A stretch of 64,000 nt of DNA from Campylorhamphus procurvoides. Its lineage: Eukaryota > Chordata > Aves > Passeriformes > Dendrocolaptidae. The position numbers and the translations under genes were made by a program. The number at the start of each line of letters is the position of its first letter. The stretch's first letter is position 1. The notes beneath the pieces are model-generated. The model was not told the DNA's origin, did no database searches, and was given only the letters and a program-made list of their open reading frames with translations. Positions 24,601 through 35,300 of the stretch are shown here, in pieces. Location of the stretch: NCBI GenBank assembly GCA_013396655.1, contig WBMV01000462.1, positions 657,635 to 721,634 on the forward strand, given 5' to 3'.

Positions 24601-26068
24601 TGTCACCATGTCATGGTTTTGCCTCATGGCACTGCCATTCCCTCTTTCCAGCTCAGTGCAGTCACCTACAGAACTTGGAGTTAGTGTGGAATAATCTTCA
24701 TATTCAGTGAGAGACAAGACTTCTGCTGCACTTCAGGGAAAGAAGAGGCAAAGTGCCATAAAAAGATGCTTTTCTCTAGAGCCCATTAAAATCCTGCCTA
24801 AAAAATTTGGAAATTCAAGTTTATCGTCACTTTCAGTAAACAGTGAATTCAGTGAATGTGCACATGTGGGTGAGCAACGTAAATATTTCTGTCCAGAGGT
24901 TTGACAACAGAGCAGCTACAGCTGACAATGCATACAGTGTGAAGAACCAGGGCCAGGGCTCAATCCCACTCAGTGGGATACAGGCCATCATCTTCCCCGC
25001 CTCCCAAAATTACCCAGCTAGTTGCATTTCTCATACATACCACTGCTTGCTTTTGAGGCAAGAAGAGAAAAAGGGATTTATTCTTGCCAAACACATCCTG
25101 CAGCTCCAAGACACCATAATGAGTCTACCAGCCCCTCAAGTTATCCCATGGAAAAAGCCCTCAAGGCTGTTGGACAAACCTTGCTTTTTCCCCTTGTTAG
25201 ACCCGAGGTGGACACAGGGAACAGCTGGGATGTTGTTTTTAAACAAGAGCAATCCATTTAATGAAATGTGAAATTTATGAGCGGGTCAGCCTTAGGAATC
25301 ATTAAGTTCAGGGACCCTGTGGGATCCAGAGGGTTTCTCAGTAATGGAAAATCAGCTGTCTTCCTCCAGGATCTATAGGCTGCAAGGAAGGAACCTGTAA
25401 GCCCTTTGGGTAGCCCAGGGACTGATGTACCACAACTGGGATCAAGAGACACAAGTGAGATCCCAGTTGTGACCTGGAATAGCAAACTCCCAGCCTTCCT
25501 ACTACACTACACAGCTGGCTTTTCCATTTCTTCTGTGCTTTTGTTTTCTTAACTGCCTCCAGCAACATGAGCTTGGAGTTTTGTGAATCAAAGCTGCAGC
25601 AGGAGCTCCGAGTCCAATTTCAACTCAGAGAATGTAAATCCATGAGTAAAATTGCACCTACAATAGGAAAATTGCCCTGCTTGGGCTCTAGCAGAGCTTT
25701 CCAAGGCCATGGCAGCACATGGGATGAGCAGGGGTAGCATTTCTTCACCAGTGCCACAGAAGAGCCCTCCCTTATGGCACAGCTCCAGGCACCAGTTTGC
25801 AGAATAAATAAATGCATCCCACAGATCAGGGCAGCAGAGATCATGGTTCGATGCTACATGAGCATTTACATGCACTGAGAGCCAGACCCTCCCCAAGCTC
25901 TCCTCCTAAGCAAAATAGCAGCAAAGCAAAACAATAACTGTAATAAACAGAACAGCTTCCAAAAGGGACAAATTTAGCCAGCCCGGGATAACAGGATGTG
26001 CCTGGTGCTCAGTGTTGTCCTCTTCACTTATCCACCAAAACATGGGACAACATAAAACCCATCCCTTA

Positions 26069-26470
26069 CAGAATTTCAGAATGGCTTGGGTTGGAAGGAC
26101 CTTAAAGCCCATCTCATTCACCCCCTGCCATGGACAGGAACACCTTGCACTGTCCCAGGTTGCTCCAAGCCCTGTCCAACCTGGTCTGGAACACTCCAGG
26201 GATGGGGCAGCCACAGCTTCTCTGCCCAACCTGTGCCAGTGTCTCACCACCCTTTCAGGAAAGAATTTTTTCCCTAATATCCCACCTACCCCAGCCCTCT
26301 GGCAGTGCAAAGCTTTTCCCTCCTGCCCTGTCACTCCAGGCCCTTGTCAAATGTCCTTCTCCAGCTCTCTTGGAGTCCCTTTAGGCACTGGAAAGTGCTG
26401 TAAAGTCTCCCTGCAGCCTTCTTTTCTCCAGGCTGAACAATCCCAGCTCTCCCAGCCTGTCTCCAGAGCA
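26069..26470 (-). mobile_element. CR1 LINE 3' fragment, about 400 bases, longest in the window
   Basis: Complement of CR1 in continuous order: CAGAATGGCTTGGGTTGGAA, GGACAGGAACACCTTGCACT, GCCACAGCTTCTCTGCCCAA, AAGAATTTTTTCCCTAATAT, then the more internal CTCCAGGCTGAACAATCCCA and CTCTCCCAGCCTGTCTCCAG blocks. It extends further towards the element's interior than any other copy here. The insertion ends immediately before an AT-rich patch at 26475-26520. Confidence 0.93.
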
Positions 26471-29400
26471 TGGAAACATATGTATTGCATATGCATTAAC
26501 ACATATATTATCTATTAGATCTGGTATTGCAAAATATCCAGCCAGGACCTCCCAGGATGCTTCCAACACATCCACAGCACAAGGGCACCTCTCAGGGCCC
26601 TGCTGCTGCTAAACCAGCTTCCCTGGCCACTCCCCAAATGTGCAGGGCTGCAAACACCAGAACATGTTGAAGGAGCAACCAGCCCTACAAAATATCACGT
26701 TCCCAGCTCCAAAGCTTCCAAAGCTGTAAGTCCAAATGGTGATTCAAACCAAGGAGAGTGGCCCAGGAGTTCCCAGAAATTTTGGCCAGCCATCAAGCCA
26801 AGCTCAGCAAGGAGGTTGCTGTGGCTGTGCTGGCTCAAGCCCAGGGCTGGGGCTGCAATTGCCTCCTGCAAACAACTGGGTCAAAACCTTCACCATTAGG
26901 CTGGGAATACCTTGGGCAAGGAGGGATTGGGCAACTCTGTCAGAGCCTGACCCTTCTGCAAACATTTCCAGCCTTGGCTGCAGGACTCTCCTCAACCTCT
27001 TCAGGTGCAAACACAGTCCAAGAGCAGCTCTGCCACTCCTGCCATCTCCACAGAACAGGGGTTTTTACCCTTCCCCCTCAAAAAAAAGTCCCACAAATCT
27101 TTAAGAAATAACTCACATGGTAAGTTTGCAAAAACTTAATACCTGGTATTAGTAAGGGGCTGCCAAGACACTTATTTTGAGACAGAAAACAGCCTTCCCA
27201 GAAATCCCAGTGTAGTAAATTAATCCCAGGAGGTAACAGACTGAGCTTTTGCTACTGTAAATAGACCTTTTCATTATTCTGGAGCATTTTGAGGCCAAAA
27301 GACTGTCCCAACATATTGGAAAGTGTAAGTAAGTGTCTCACTTCTCTGCAGAAGAGGAACATTAAACAAGCAGAGCAAGACAGATGGATTAATTCTTTCA
27401 TTTAGCTGGCAGGGGCTGAGAGTGACTGTTGTTGCTGCTTCCACTTGTATCTCTGGCTGGGGAGGGAGGACACACATCCCAAAAACCCCTCACACATGGT
27501 GGAAAGAGCTGACACCGGAGGAAAAAAGCTCCAAGACATCCTTGTCTCTCTTGGCTAGACATGAGAAGGTGACACTTTTGCAAGCTGGGACAGAGATTAT
27601 AAATGAATTTTCAAAACCCTGTTTATGCCCTTTTCCTTTATTTTTTTTAAATTAGGAGGTCCATGTGCCTTCTGCCTTACAGCAGGGTGATTGCACAGGG
27701 TTTGTCCCAGGCAGGAAATTATTTGGAGGAGCTTTAAGACCTCTCTGCACCACTGAATTCAGCAGCTCAATGAATAATATGCAGCACCATCCCCATGTTG
27801 GCCCTGAAATGAATCCACCAGTCTGCTCTCCTGGGCAGCAAATGTACATTTAGGATAGAGCTGGCAGCACAAAGATTAGAGTTGAGTTTCTAAATAAGCT
27901 TTTTCTCTGTGTATATCCCTCCCTCCTTTTTTGAATTGTAGTATGGAGATGGCAAACAACTTGTAGAGAGCTTATATAACTCCGGAAAAGATTAAAGAAT
28001 TATTTCAGCATGAAATCAGGGGAAGAAGCTCTGCAAGGTTGGTGGTGGTTAATGAAGATTGACTGTGAAGCTGCTCAGTAGGAAAGGGTGAGCTCAGGAG
28101 CCAGAAGGATAATCTGTAAAGCACAGGGAAAAGGGAATATCCCAGGGAGTGGATGAGCCTGACTGAGTGATGGGAGCTGTGCCTGACAAGCTGCATGGTG
28201 TGACCTCAGATACACTTCAGGAGTCAAGAGCTGACCCCAAAGTTTTGAGAAAAAACCCAACCCAAACATTAGTCCAGTGAGAAAAGAAAAACTCTGCAAC
28301 TCCCATTTTGCAGGGGATTGGAAGACAAGAAAGACACACTCAAAGGGTAAGAGTGTATCCTAAATAAGATTTGGGATCAAAAGCAGCCTTTCCTTTCACC
28401 TTCCCTCCCTGTTCCCAGTGTGGGGAAAAACTTCTCTTCCCAGCCTAGGGGGACCTGACAAGGGATTTGACTCTCCAAAAGCCACTGTGGCCTGGGCAGT
28501 TCCTCAGCCCTTTTGGATTACAAGCTCATAGGATAAGGAAGCACCTTTTGCTTTATATTTTACATTTATACAAAATAACATCCCAGTCTATTGCTGTGGT
28601 GCAACTATAATATAAATATGTCACTTGCACAGAAGGGTACTAGAATTAAAGTCCCTTTCATACTCGGAATGCACATATAAATATCCCTTCTCCACATTAA
28701 CACCCCTCTATAGCCATGTGCAGGGGTGTGTCTAATTTCTGGATCAGTCAGCAGCAGATTTGCTCTGATTCAGCCTCTAACATTCAACCAGCTGCTTCCA
28801 CAGGACCACTCAGGAATTTTATCCCATCATTGCCACACTACTCAACCTGGCCCACAACAAAAACATACAGGCTTTTTTTGGACCAAGGTACAACAAATGA
28901 AAACACTAAAAGGAAAAAACCCAAAACTCCTCTTGCCTTCATTTCCACGTGCAGAGCTCTCCTCAGCTGCTGCATCATCTGTAGGAGGAGCTGGTCCCAG
29001 TGATTCCCAGACACCACCAGACAGAGGGAAACACTTTCCAGAGGAACATTCTCCACCTTCAGCTCTTGCTGAGGGCCAACAAAGGTGCTTTCCAGGGGCA
29101 GCAGGTATGAGAAAACATCTACTATCCTTCAGGAATAGCCAGAGAAACCTGTTACCTGGTGTGTCCTTCCGTCCGTCCATCTGTCTGTCTGTCCGTCCTC
29201 CAGCCCAGCCTGTCCCAGCACCTCCTCAGGAAGCAGAAAACGAAGCTCTCCTGAGGGGCTCCCAATAAAGCCCCCTCCTGCCTTCCCCAATCACACACAA
29301 GTGGGCTCAGCTGCTGCCTCAGCTGAGGTCAAATCATGTGTAACTTCATCCACCTGATGCTTATTTTCCCAGCTTGGCTATTCCAGGGTGTTTCCTGTAA

Positions 29401-32228
29401 ATGTTTCCCTCCTGTCCTACCACCCTTTTTCCCTGACAGATGTAGGAACCCCGGTGCTGAGCCCTGAGCTGTGCCAGCAGGACAGGATAACGCACCAGGG
29501 TGTTGTCCTGATTGTCCTGGAGCGGGCGAGCAGATGCTCTGCTGCACTTCTCCTGCTGGGAAATCAAAAGTTCTGCTCCCAGCAAGGCCCTGCTGTGCTG
29601 TGAGGGAGAGTGGAGGTGTCAGCCACCGCTTTCCCAGCCAATTTCCACATCAGGGATGAGCCTTCTGCAGACACGAATTCCCACTGCGCTGTGAATGAAC
29701 GCAGGATGGTGTTTTATTTCCAACCAACTGATGCCAACTTTTCCTCCCCTAACATCGCATGTATAATTCATCATAGAGTGACATTTCAGGGAACATCAGC
29801 TCCGTGGCTGCTGCCATGTCACAGCTTTCCAGGTTCAAGAAGTGCCTGTTCTGTTCTCTTCCCTTCCCATTTCCATGTTCCAGTGTGCTCAGCCATTTCA
29901 CTGCACATCATTAAACCCCTCGCACAGTGCAGCCCAAAGATGGCTGCGCATCACAGTGCCAAAAAAATCCCTCTGTGTAGTCAGCTCGTGGCTCTTGTAA
30001 AGGCCCAAAATGCTGAGGGGAAAAGGCACCGCCATAAATCAACCTTCAGCTGGAGATCTGTGCAGAGATTACAAAACCAGGTCCCAGGTTAATGGATAAA
30101 AATACATATATAGGCTGTAATGAAGCAGCAGATTGCAGAGTGGGCAGTTTTCTGTCTGTGTTTACAGCTGTGTGATGTCCTTTGGCATCAGGGCTCGGCT
30201 CACAGCTGGAACCAGAGATAGGTTTGTGTATGTCCTGCCCTAATGGACATGTGCCCATGTGTAGGGTGATAACATCTGCATGGATCTGCTGTTTGGGGCC
30301 ACCCCGGCATGTTGTGGTGTTTAACTCACTGACACAGTGAATACAGGGATTTATTAACCCCCCCAGGCCCACCTTGCTCTGCTGCAGACACAGCTTTTGG
30401 TGCAAAGCTGCCCATTTGGGCTGGGATTATTCATAGGGGACAGAAGTTTCTCCTTGCCTCAAATCCAAGCTGGTTTTCCTAGATTAATATTAGGAAACCA
30501 GCAGCGATACCATGTTGTAGGGTGTCACAAAAAGATGAAAAAGATGAGCCTTGGCATAGAACCCACCTGATGCCCCTTATTTTGCCCTTTTCCTCCCTGG
30601 TAAACAATCCTGTACCTAAACACAGCTCGATATTGGTTTTGCTTGGGGCAGGTTCTCCCCACCCCTCCATGTGGGAAGCAGAGGACCCTCCCGCAGCACC
30701 AACTGTGTGTGGGAGCAGGGAAAACAGGCATGGGAACCAGCTGCAAAAATCCCAGTTCTGGGCTGGCTCCAGTTTGAGCCCAGGCTCCAAATGTTCAGGC
30801 ATTCTCTTAATCTCCAACCCATTTGTACTTGTCAGGTACTGCCATCGGTGCCTAATCGAAGCCCAGGCCTTGGTCACTGACTGCATCTAAAATTCCCTGT
30901 CTCCATCATCACATTTCAGCTGCCTGCTGCTTTCTCCAGGGCTAGAAATGAGATAAGAGAGACAATATTTTGATTTAGCAGCAAATAAAATTGTTTAAGT
31001 CAAAACCTGAAGCAATCTTGCAGGAACAGTTCTTGATCATTGGTGACTACAAAAATAAAGGTGTAAGAAGCAACTCTATGTCTCCTCTCATAGATCTTGG
31101 TTTCCAAAATGGTTTATGTGGAGTTGCATCCTTCAGAAAATAGCTGAGTCCAAGCCTTGCTTTGCTTTTTACCAGCTTTTCCAGTCACAGGAGGGATGGA
31201 CTGGATTTACTTCTGGAAACTTGACATAGAGCAGTGCAGAGGGACAAAGCAGGTCTGTGCCACAAAACAAACCTCACTGCTGTGTGGTGAGGAACCCTAG
31301 AGCTTTGCTGCTGTGGGTCCATCAAGATTTAAGTGTTCCCTGTGTCTGCACTGAAGAAATCCCAGTTCTAGGAGATGACGGGACCATCCACGAGCACACA
31401 CAGGGAGAGGGTGCCATGGCTTGGACTGACCATGGAGCAGAGCTTGGCTGCCCATCCTGGGCTGTGCCATGGTTTGGGCAGAGTGAAGGAGGATTCATTC
31501 CTGTAAAAACATCCATCACACCTTCCAGCTGCTCTGGCAGGCGCTGAACGAAGGATTTGATTTCTGGTACCCAAACCCTGCAGACAGATGTGCTCATAAA
31601 CAAGCTGATGTTTATACTTGTTTCGCTCTGCCACGCTTGGAGCCGAATCCACCGTGTCTCTCCAGCACAATACTTTATTATTAATTTATTAATAAAAAAG
31701 AATGGAGGGAAAATAACTCTCTGGGGAGAGGTAGAAATTTTAATTTAGCAGCTAAAGGCTTGGCTGCACCAGCTGGAAATTCCTGGACTTATGAAAATGA
31801 GGTAATTCTGACGTAGGTGAGATGTGAAGGTGGGGCATGTCCTTGGAGAAGGGTTCAGGGGCTCCCTGGCACCTCGGGCTGCACCCCTGGCTCTGCTGCA
31901 CCACAGCAAAGGCTGGGGTGATCACCCCACTGTGTCTTTCCAGGTGCCATCTGCCCCACGAGATCCCACTGGAGAGGTGTCTGGCTCTTTCCTGCTGGAG
32001 CTCAGCCCTCCAGGTTGTACATCAGGACATGAGAAGCCACCCTGGAAGAGGAGAGCAGTGTGAAGGCTGCAGCCCTGCTGTTCTCTGTCCCAGGGGCACA
32101 CACATGTCCTCTCCAGTTCTGGGGTGTGAAAGTCGTTCATCAGCTTTTTTATTTTTATTTGGGAATGGGACAGAGCTCAGGATTAATTATGATCTCTGCT
32201 GTAGCAGCACACATGAGAGAGAAGCCTC
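26471..32228. other. Non-coding stretch; composition switch zone
   Basis: No CR1 tail was found in this 5.8-kb interval, unlike its surroundings. It holds a tetranucleotide repeat (29164-29198) and several pyrimidine tracts ending in CAG (for example at 29439) that resemble splice acceptors but lack partner donors. Across this interval plus-strand composition changes from C-over-G to G-over-C. Confidence 0.4.
29164..29198. repeat. Imperfect TCCG/TCTG tetranucleotide repeat
   Basis: About eight tetramer units, mixing GTCC and GTCT, in 35 bases. The interruptions suggest it is old and only moderately mutable. Confidence 0.8.
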
Positions 32229-32325
32229 GTGGTTAAACGCTTGGATCTGGATTTCATCTCAGCTCTGCCACATGTTCTTTGCATGACCTTTGTGAAACTC
32301 TTTAATTGCTCCATGCCTGGGCTGT
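32229..32325 (+). mobile_element. Ancient MIR-like SINE fragment
   Basis: The segment runs GTGGTTAAACGCTTGGATCT, then CTCTGCCAC, a TGACCTT block, TTTAATTGCTCCATGCCTG. These match, in order and spacing, the sense strand of the mammalian-wide interspersed repeat family: GTGGTTAAGAGC-type start, CTCTGCCACTT core, TGTGACCTTGGGCAAG and CTCTGTGCCTCAG. Relics of this amniote-age tRNA-derived SINE are known in bird genomes but are rare compared with CR1. A diverged tail may extend to about 32375. Identity is by eye, so a repeat-library alignment is needed to separate MIR from related core-SINEs. Confidence 0.6.
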
Positions 32326-35300
32326 TTGGCTGCAAACGAGCCGATGGCTCTTTTCTACCACTCCTTATCTCATCTGTGTAACTCCCATCTAATTTTGGTC
32401 TGGCAGCTCTCTCTGACAGTGCTCGTGCAGCACTGTGGGTACCACAAGGAATCTTCAAATATCTCTTAGGAAAGGAGATGAACAGATGGATCACCTGCTG
32501 ATGAAGAAGTGCCCTCACTAGAGCAGCTCAGCTTGTTTAGCCCAGCAGGGTTCTTGTGTCTCTAGGGACCAAAAGGTAATCACAATCCCTAAAATCATCG
32601 CCCCCTTTGAAGCCTCTGCCCAGGTCATGCCACTGCTGGAAGTGGAGGATGCAGCCAGACCTGGTGCTCATCTGGTTCTTCCTCAGTGAAGACAAGATTC
32701 CCGTTTTCTACTTTAGCAAGGAAATACCATTCCTGTTCATTTCAATTTGGGAGCAGCTAAATAAGAAGTAACTGAAGTGAAGATAATTGCTGGCTGGTAA
32801 ATAGAGGAGGCAGAACTATTCCAGAAGACGGTGCATTTGTAAATTGAGCCCTTCATGGTTATTATATGACAATTTCATGTGAACTTTCCATTTTCAGCTG
32901 GCTTTCTTGTAAAACCTTGGTAACACTTCCCCAGCAGAAGGTCCAAGCACACCTTCACTTCAAAGCAGGGCTGGGAGGCTCCGGGCACTGACCCTCCTGC
33001 CAGGGGTTCCAGGGACAGGAGTGGGAAGAGCCTGAGCAGCATCCTCAGAGCCTCATCCAAAAAAGGGTGGTGTCAGTGGGAACCGGTCCCCTGGCTTTGC
33101 TGAGCTCTAGATCAGGTCCTCAGTTTGAAACAAGGCCTGGTCCAAGCTGCAATTTTGTGAGCTGACAGGGGGAGAGGAGGGTCCAATTCTCAAGGAAATA
33201 AAACCCATGTAAAGCTCAAACAACAGCTTTGGCACCAGGCTTGGGTTTTGCCTCCAGGAATACCTACTGGCTTATGGGGCAACTTGGCAGCTCTCTTTCT
33301 CTGTGTAACACACAGCCTGGGAGATGACAGCAGTGATAACGTGGGATTCCTCGGCAGAGATCGAGTGCCAGCTCTAGAGCAGCATCCCTCCCTGTGACAG
33401 CACTCATGACGAGTGGGACAAATGCAAATGCCATCCCGTTTTGTGGCTTCAGCTCTGTGCAGTCTGCCAGGCAGAGCTGGCATCGTGCTGTTATCTCCTG
33501 AGCAAAGTGCCTCAGACAGCAGTAGATCAGCACTCAGCATGGGAGAATCACTTTGGAGACGAGTTATGTGCTACATTACCCTCGCTTGTTCACAACCAGC
33601 TTAAGGAAAGGAGCTGCCTGAAATGAGCTCTGACAAAGCAGCACGAGTTCCCCTGGTTCAGGTTGCTGTGGGAAGTGTGTTTGCTTTTTAGCCTGGAGAC
33701 ACATGAACAGAGTGGCAGCTTGAGCTGGTGAGAGCCCCATCAGAAGATTGCATGATTGGAAAGAAACTCCCTGCACAAGGTCTGCATGGAAAGTTTGGGT
33801 GCAGCTGAACCTCTTCCAGGGTCACTCAGAGCAGGAATTCCTGGTGGGGGATTTGGGATTGTGGGAGTCCAAAGTAGGATCCCTGACTCTTTGCCTGTGC
33901 CCAGCAGTCCCAGTGAGATGCTGGCACAGGAGGAAGGATGCTGGTTTCCTTTAGCAATTTGGATTGCATTTTAACAATTCTCCAAGGTGCAGTGTCCAGA
34001 CAGCACCTCTTGGCATTTTGTGTACTGGAAAATAAATTATTTAGGGCAACTACCCAATTCCCAGGTCCCTGGGTACCAGTCTGCCATCCACGAGAGCTTG
34101 GTGATGTTCAAAATGGATTTAGTGATAAAACAGGATGAGAAAGAGGAGTAATCCCTACCCCAGGCACAAACCCTGTGTGTGGCCAAGCTGAAATTTGCTC
34201 CCAGGTTGGTGGAGGAGCCAGACTCTCCTTTCAGTGGATTCCTTGTGCCTTGGCTCCTGTGGGATTCCTCTTCTGCAATATACCATCCAGGCTTGAAATT
34301 CTAGTGAAGCAGAAGGGGCCATTCCAGCTCCCGACCCTAAAGAGTCAGTGGCATCTAATTCACTTCTCTGGGAAGGCTTTTGGAGACTTGGCATATGGAA
34401 GGGGCTGTAAAAATCCATCTTCTGCTCTATAACCCATGTCAGAGCATGAGCTAATTGCCTATCAATATGCCAGGGTTTTATGGGGCTATTCATTCTTTTG
34501 CACTCGAAGGAGACTCTGTGGAAGGAGAAAATATAAGAGAGTTTCTTTGTTGTTTTCTAGCTTGTTTTAAGCCTTTCCTGAATTGGGGTTTGGTTGTTTT
34601 ACCAGTGTTTTTAAAGGTCCCCTTGGTCCATGTGGCATCTTGGTATGATATTGAGTATTGAATGAGAAATGTGGCTGTTCTGTGTCTGAGGAACTGGTGC
34701 TAAAGGAGTCAGGGACAAATGAAAAAAACTACCAACTGTGTTTCTTCAGAGGAAAAAAGATTTCTTTTTTATGTGCTCAAGTGCAACAACACAAGCAAAC
34801 AGTGTTAGATTCTGATTTTGATTAATAGTTGGCCAGAGATAATCTTAAACTATTGGGGATTAGGGAAACAAGTCCTTCAACACTGAAATCTTGGAAGGGA
34901 AAATCTGTCTGTGAGCCAAAAAGCTCAAGCCCCAGCTTAGAAACAAAATAAGAAAGCAAAATCGATGTGGACAGAGGCTCAGCTGGTGACAACACTATCG
35001 GAACCTGTGGAGTTGTGTGACACCCATGGGCTCGGGGAGTCTGAGGGCTGATGTCCTTGGACTTGGAAACAGGGAATATCATTGGGTGTTTCCTCCCTCT
35101 GTTATTAGATGGGGATTTGAAAGCTGAACTGGGAAGATTGGAAGCTGAAATGGGAGCAGTTGAATCTGTTGGTGTCCAAAGAGCTGCCAAACCCCCAGTA
35201 AGAGCTGGTCTGGAGACCCCAAAAGCCACTGGTGAGTCCCAGGGGACTTGCCAGCAGCACACAGCTGCTCTGAGCAAAGCCAGCATCTCCACCCGACTTG

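Larger units (their letters stand above)
11845..26068. other. Gene-poor stretch upstream of the minus-strand promoter
   Basis: Holds two CR1 tails (12058-12117, 13599-13679), one weak candidate exon (16341-16433), a two-copy 42-base repeat (17490-17572) and a 13-base A run (21642-21654). The rest is unique-looking sequence without recognisable exons. The longest frame (13046-13654, minus, 202 codons) begins inside a CR1 tail and is not a gene. The 19310-19345 part is a TA/TG-rich low-complexity patch. Confidence 0.45.

Noticed and set aside
25846..25860. GGTTCGATGC as a tRNA-like B box (also 1353-1362)
   Set aside because: No A box or cloverleaf-forming arms at the proper distance; the 1353 copy is part of a CR1 tail.
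29063..29104. 42-base micro-exon with AG and GTATGA borders
   Set aside because: Too short to judge, with no supporting partner exon; such spacing arises by chance.
29440..29603. Possible terminal exon after a very good pyrimidine-rich acceptor
   Set aside because: Open frame of about 54 codons with no family, no upstream partner exon and no clear poly-A context; C-rich tracts ending in CAG are common in this region.
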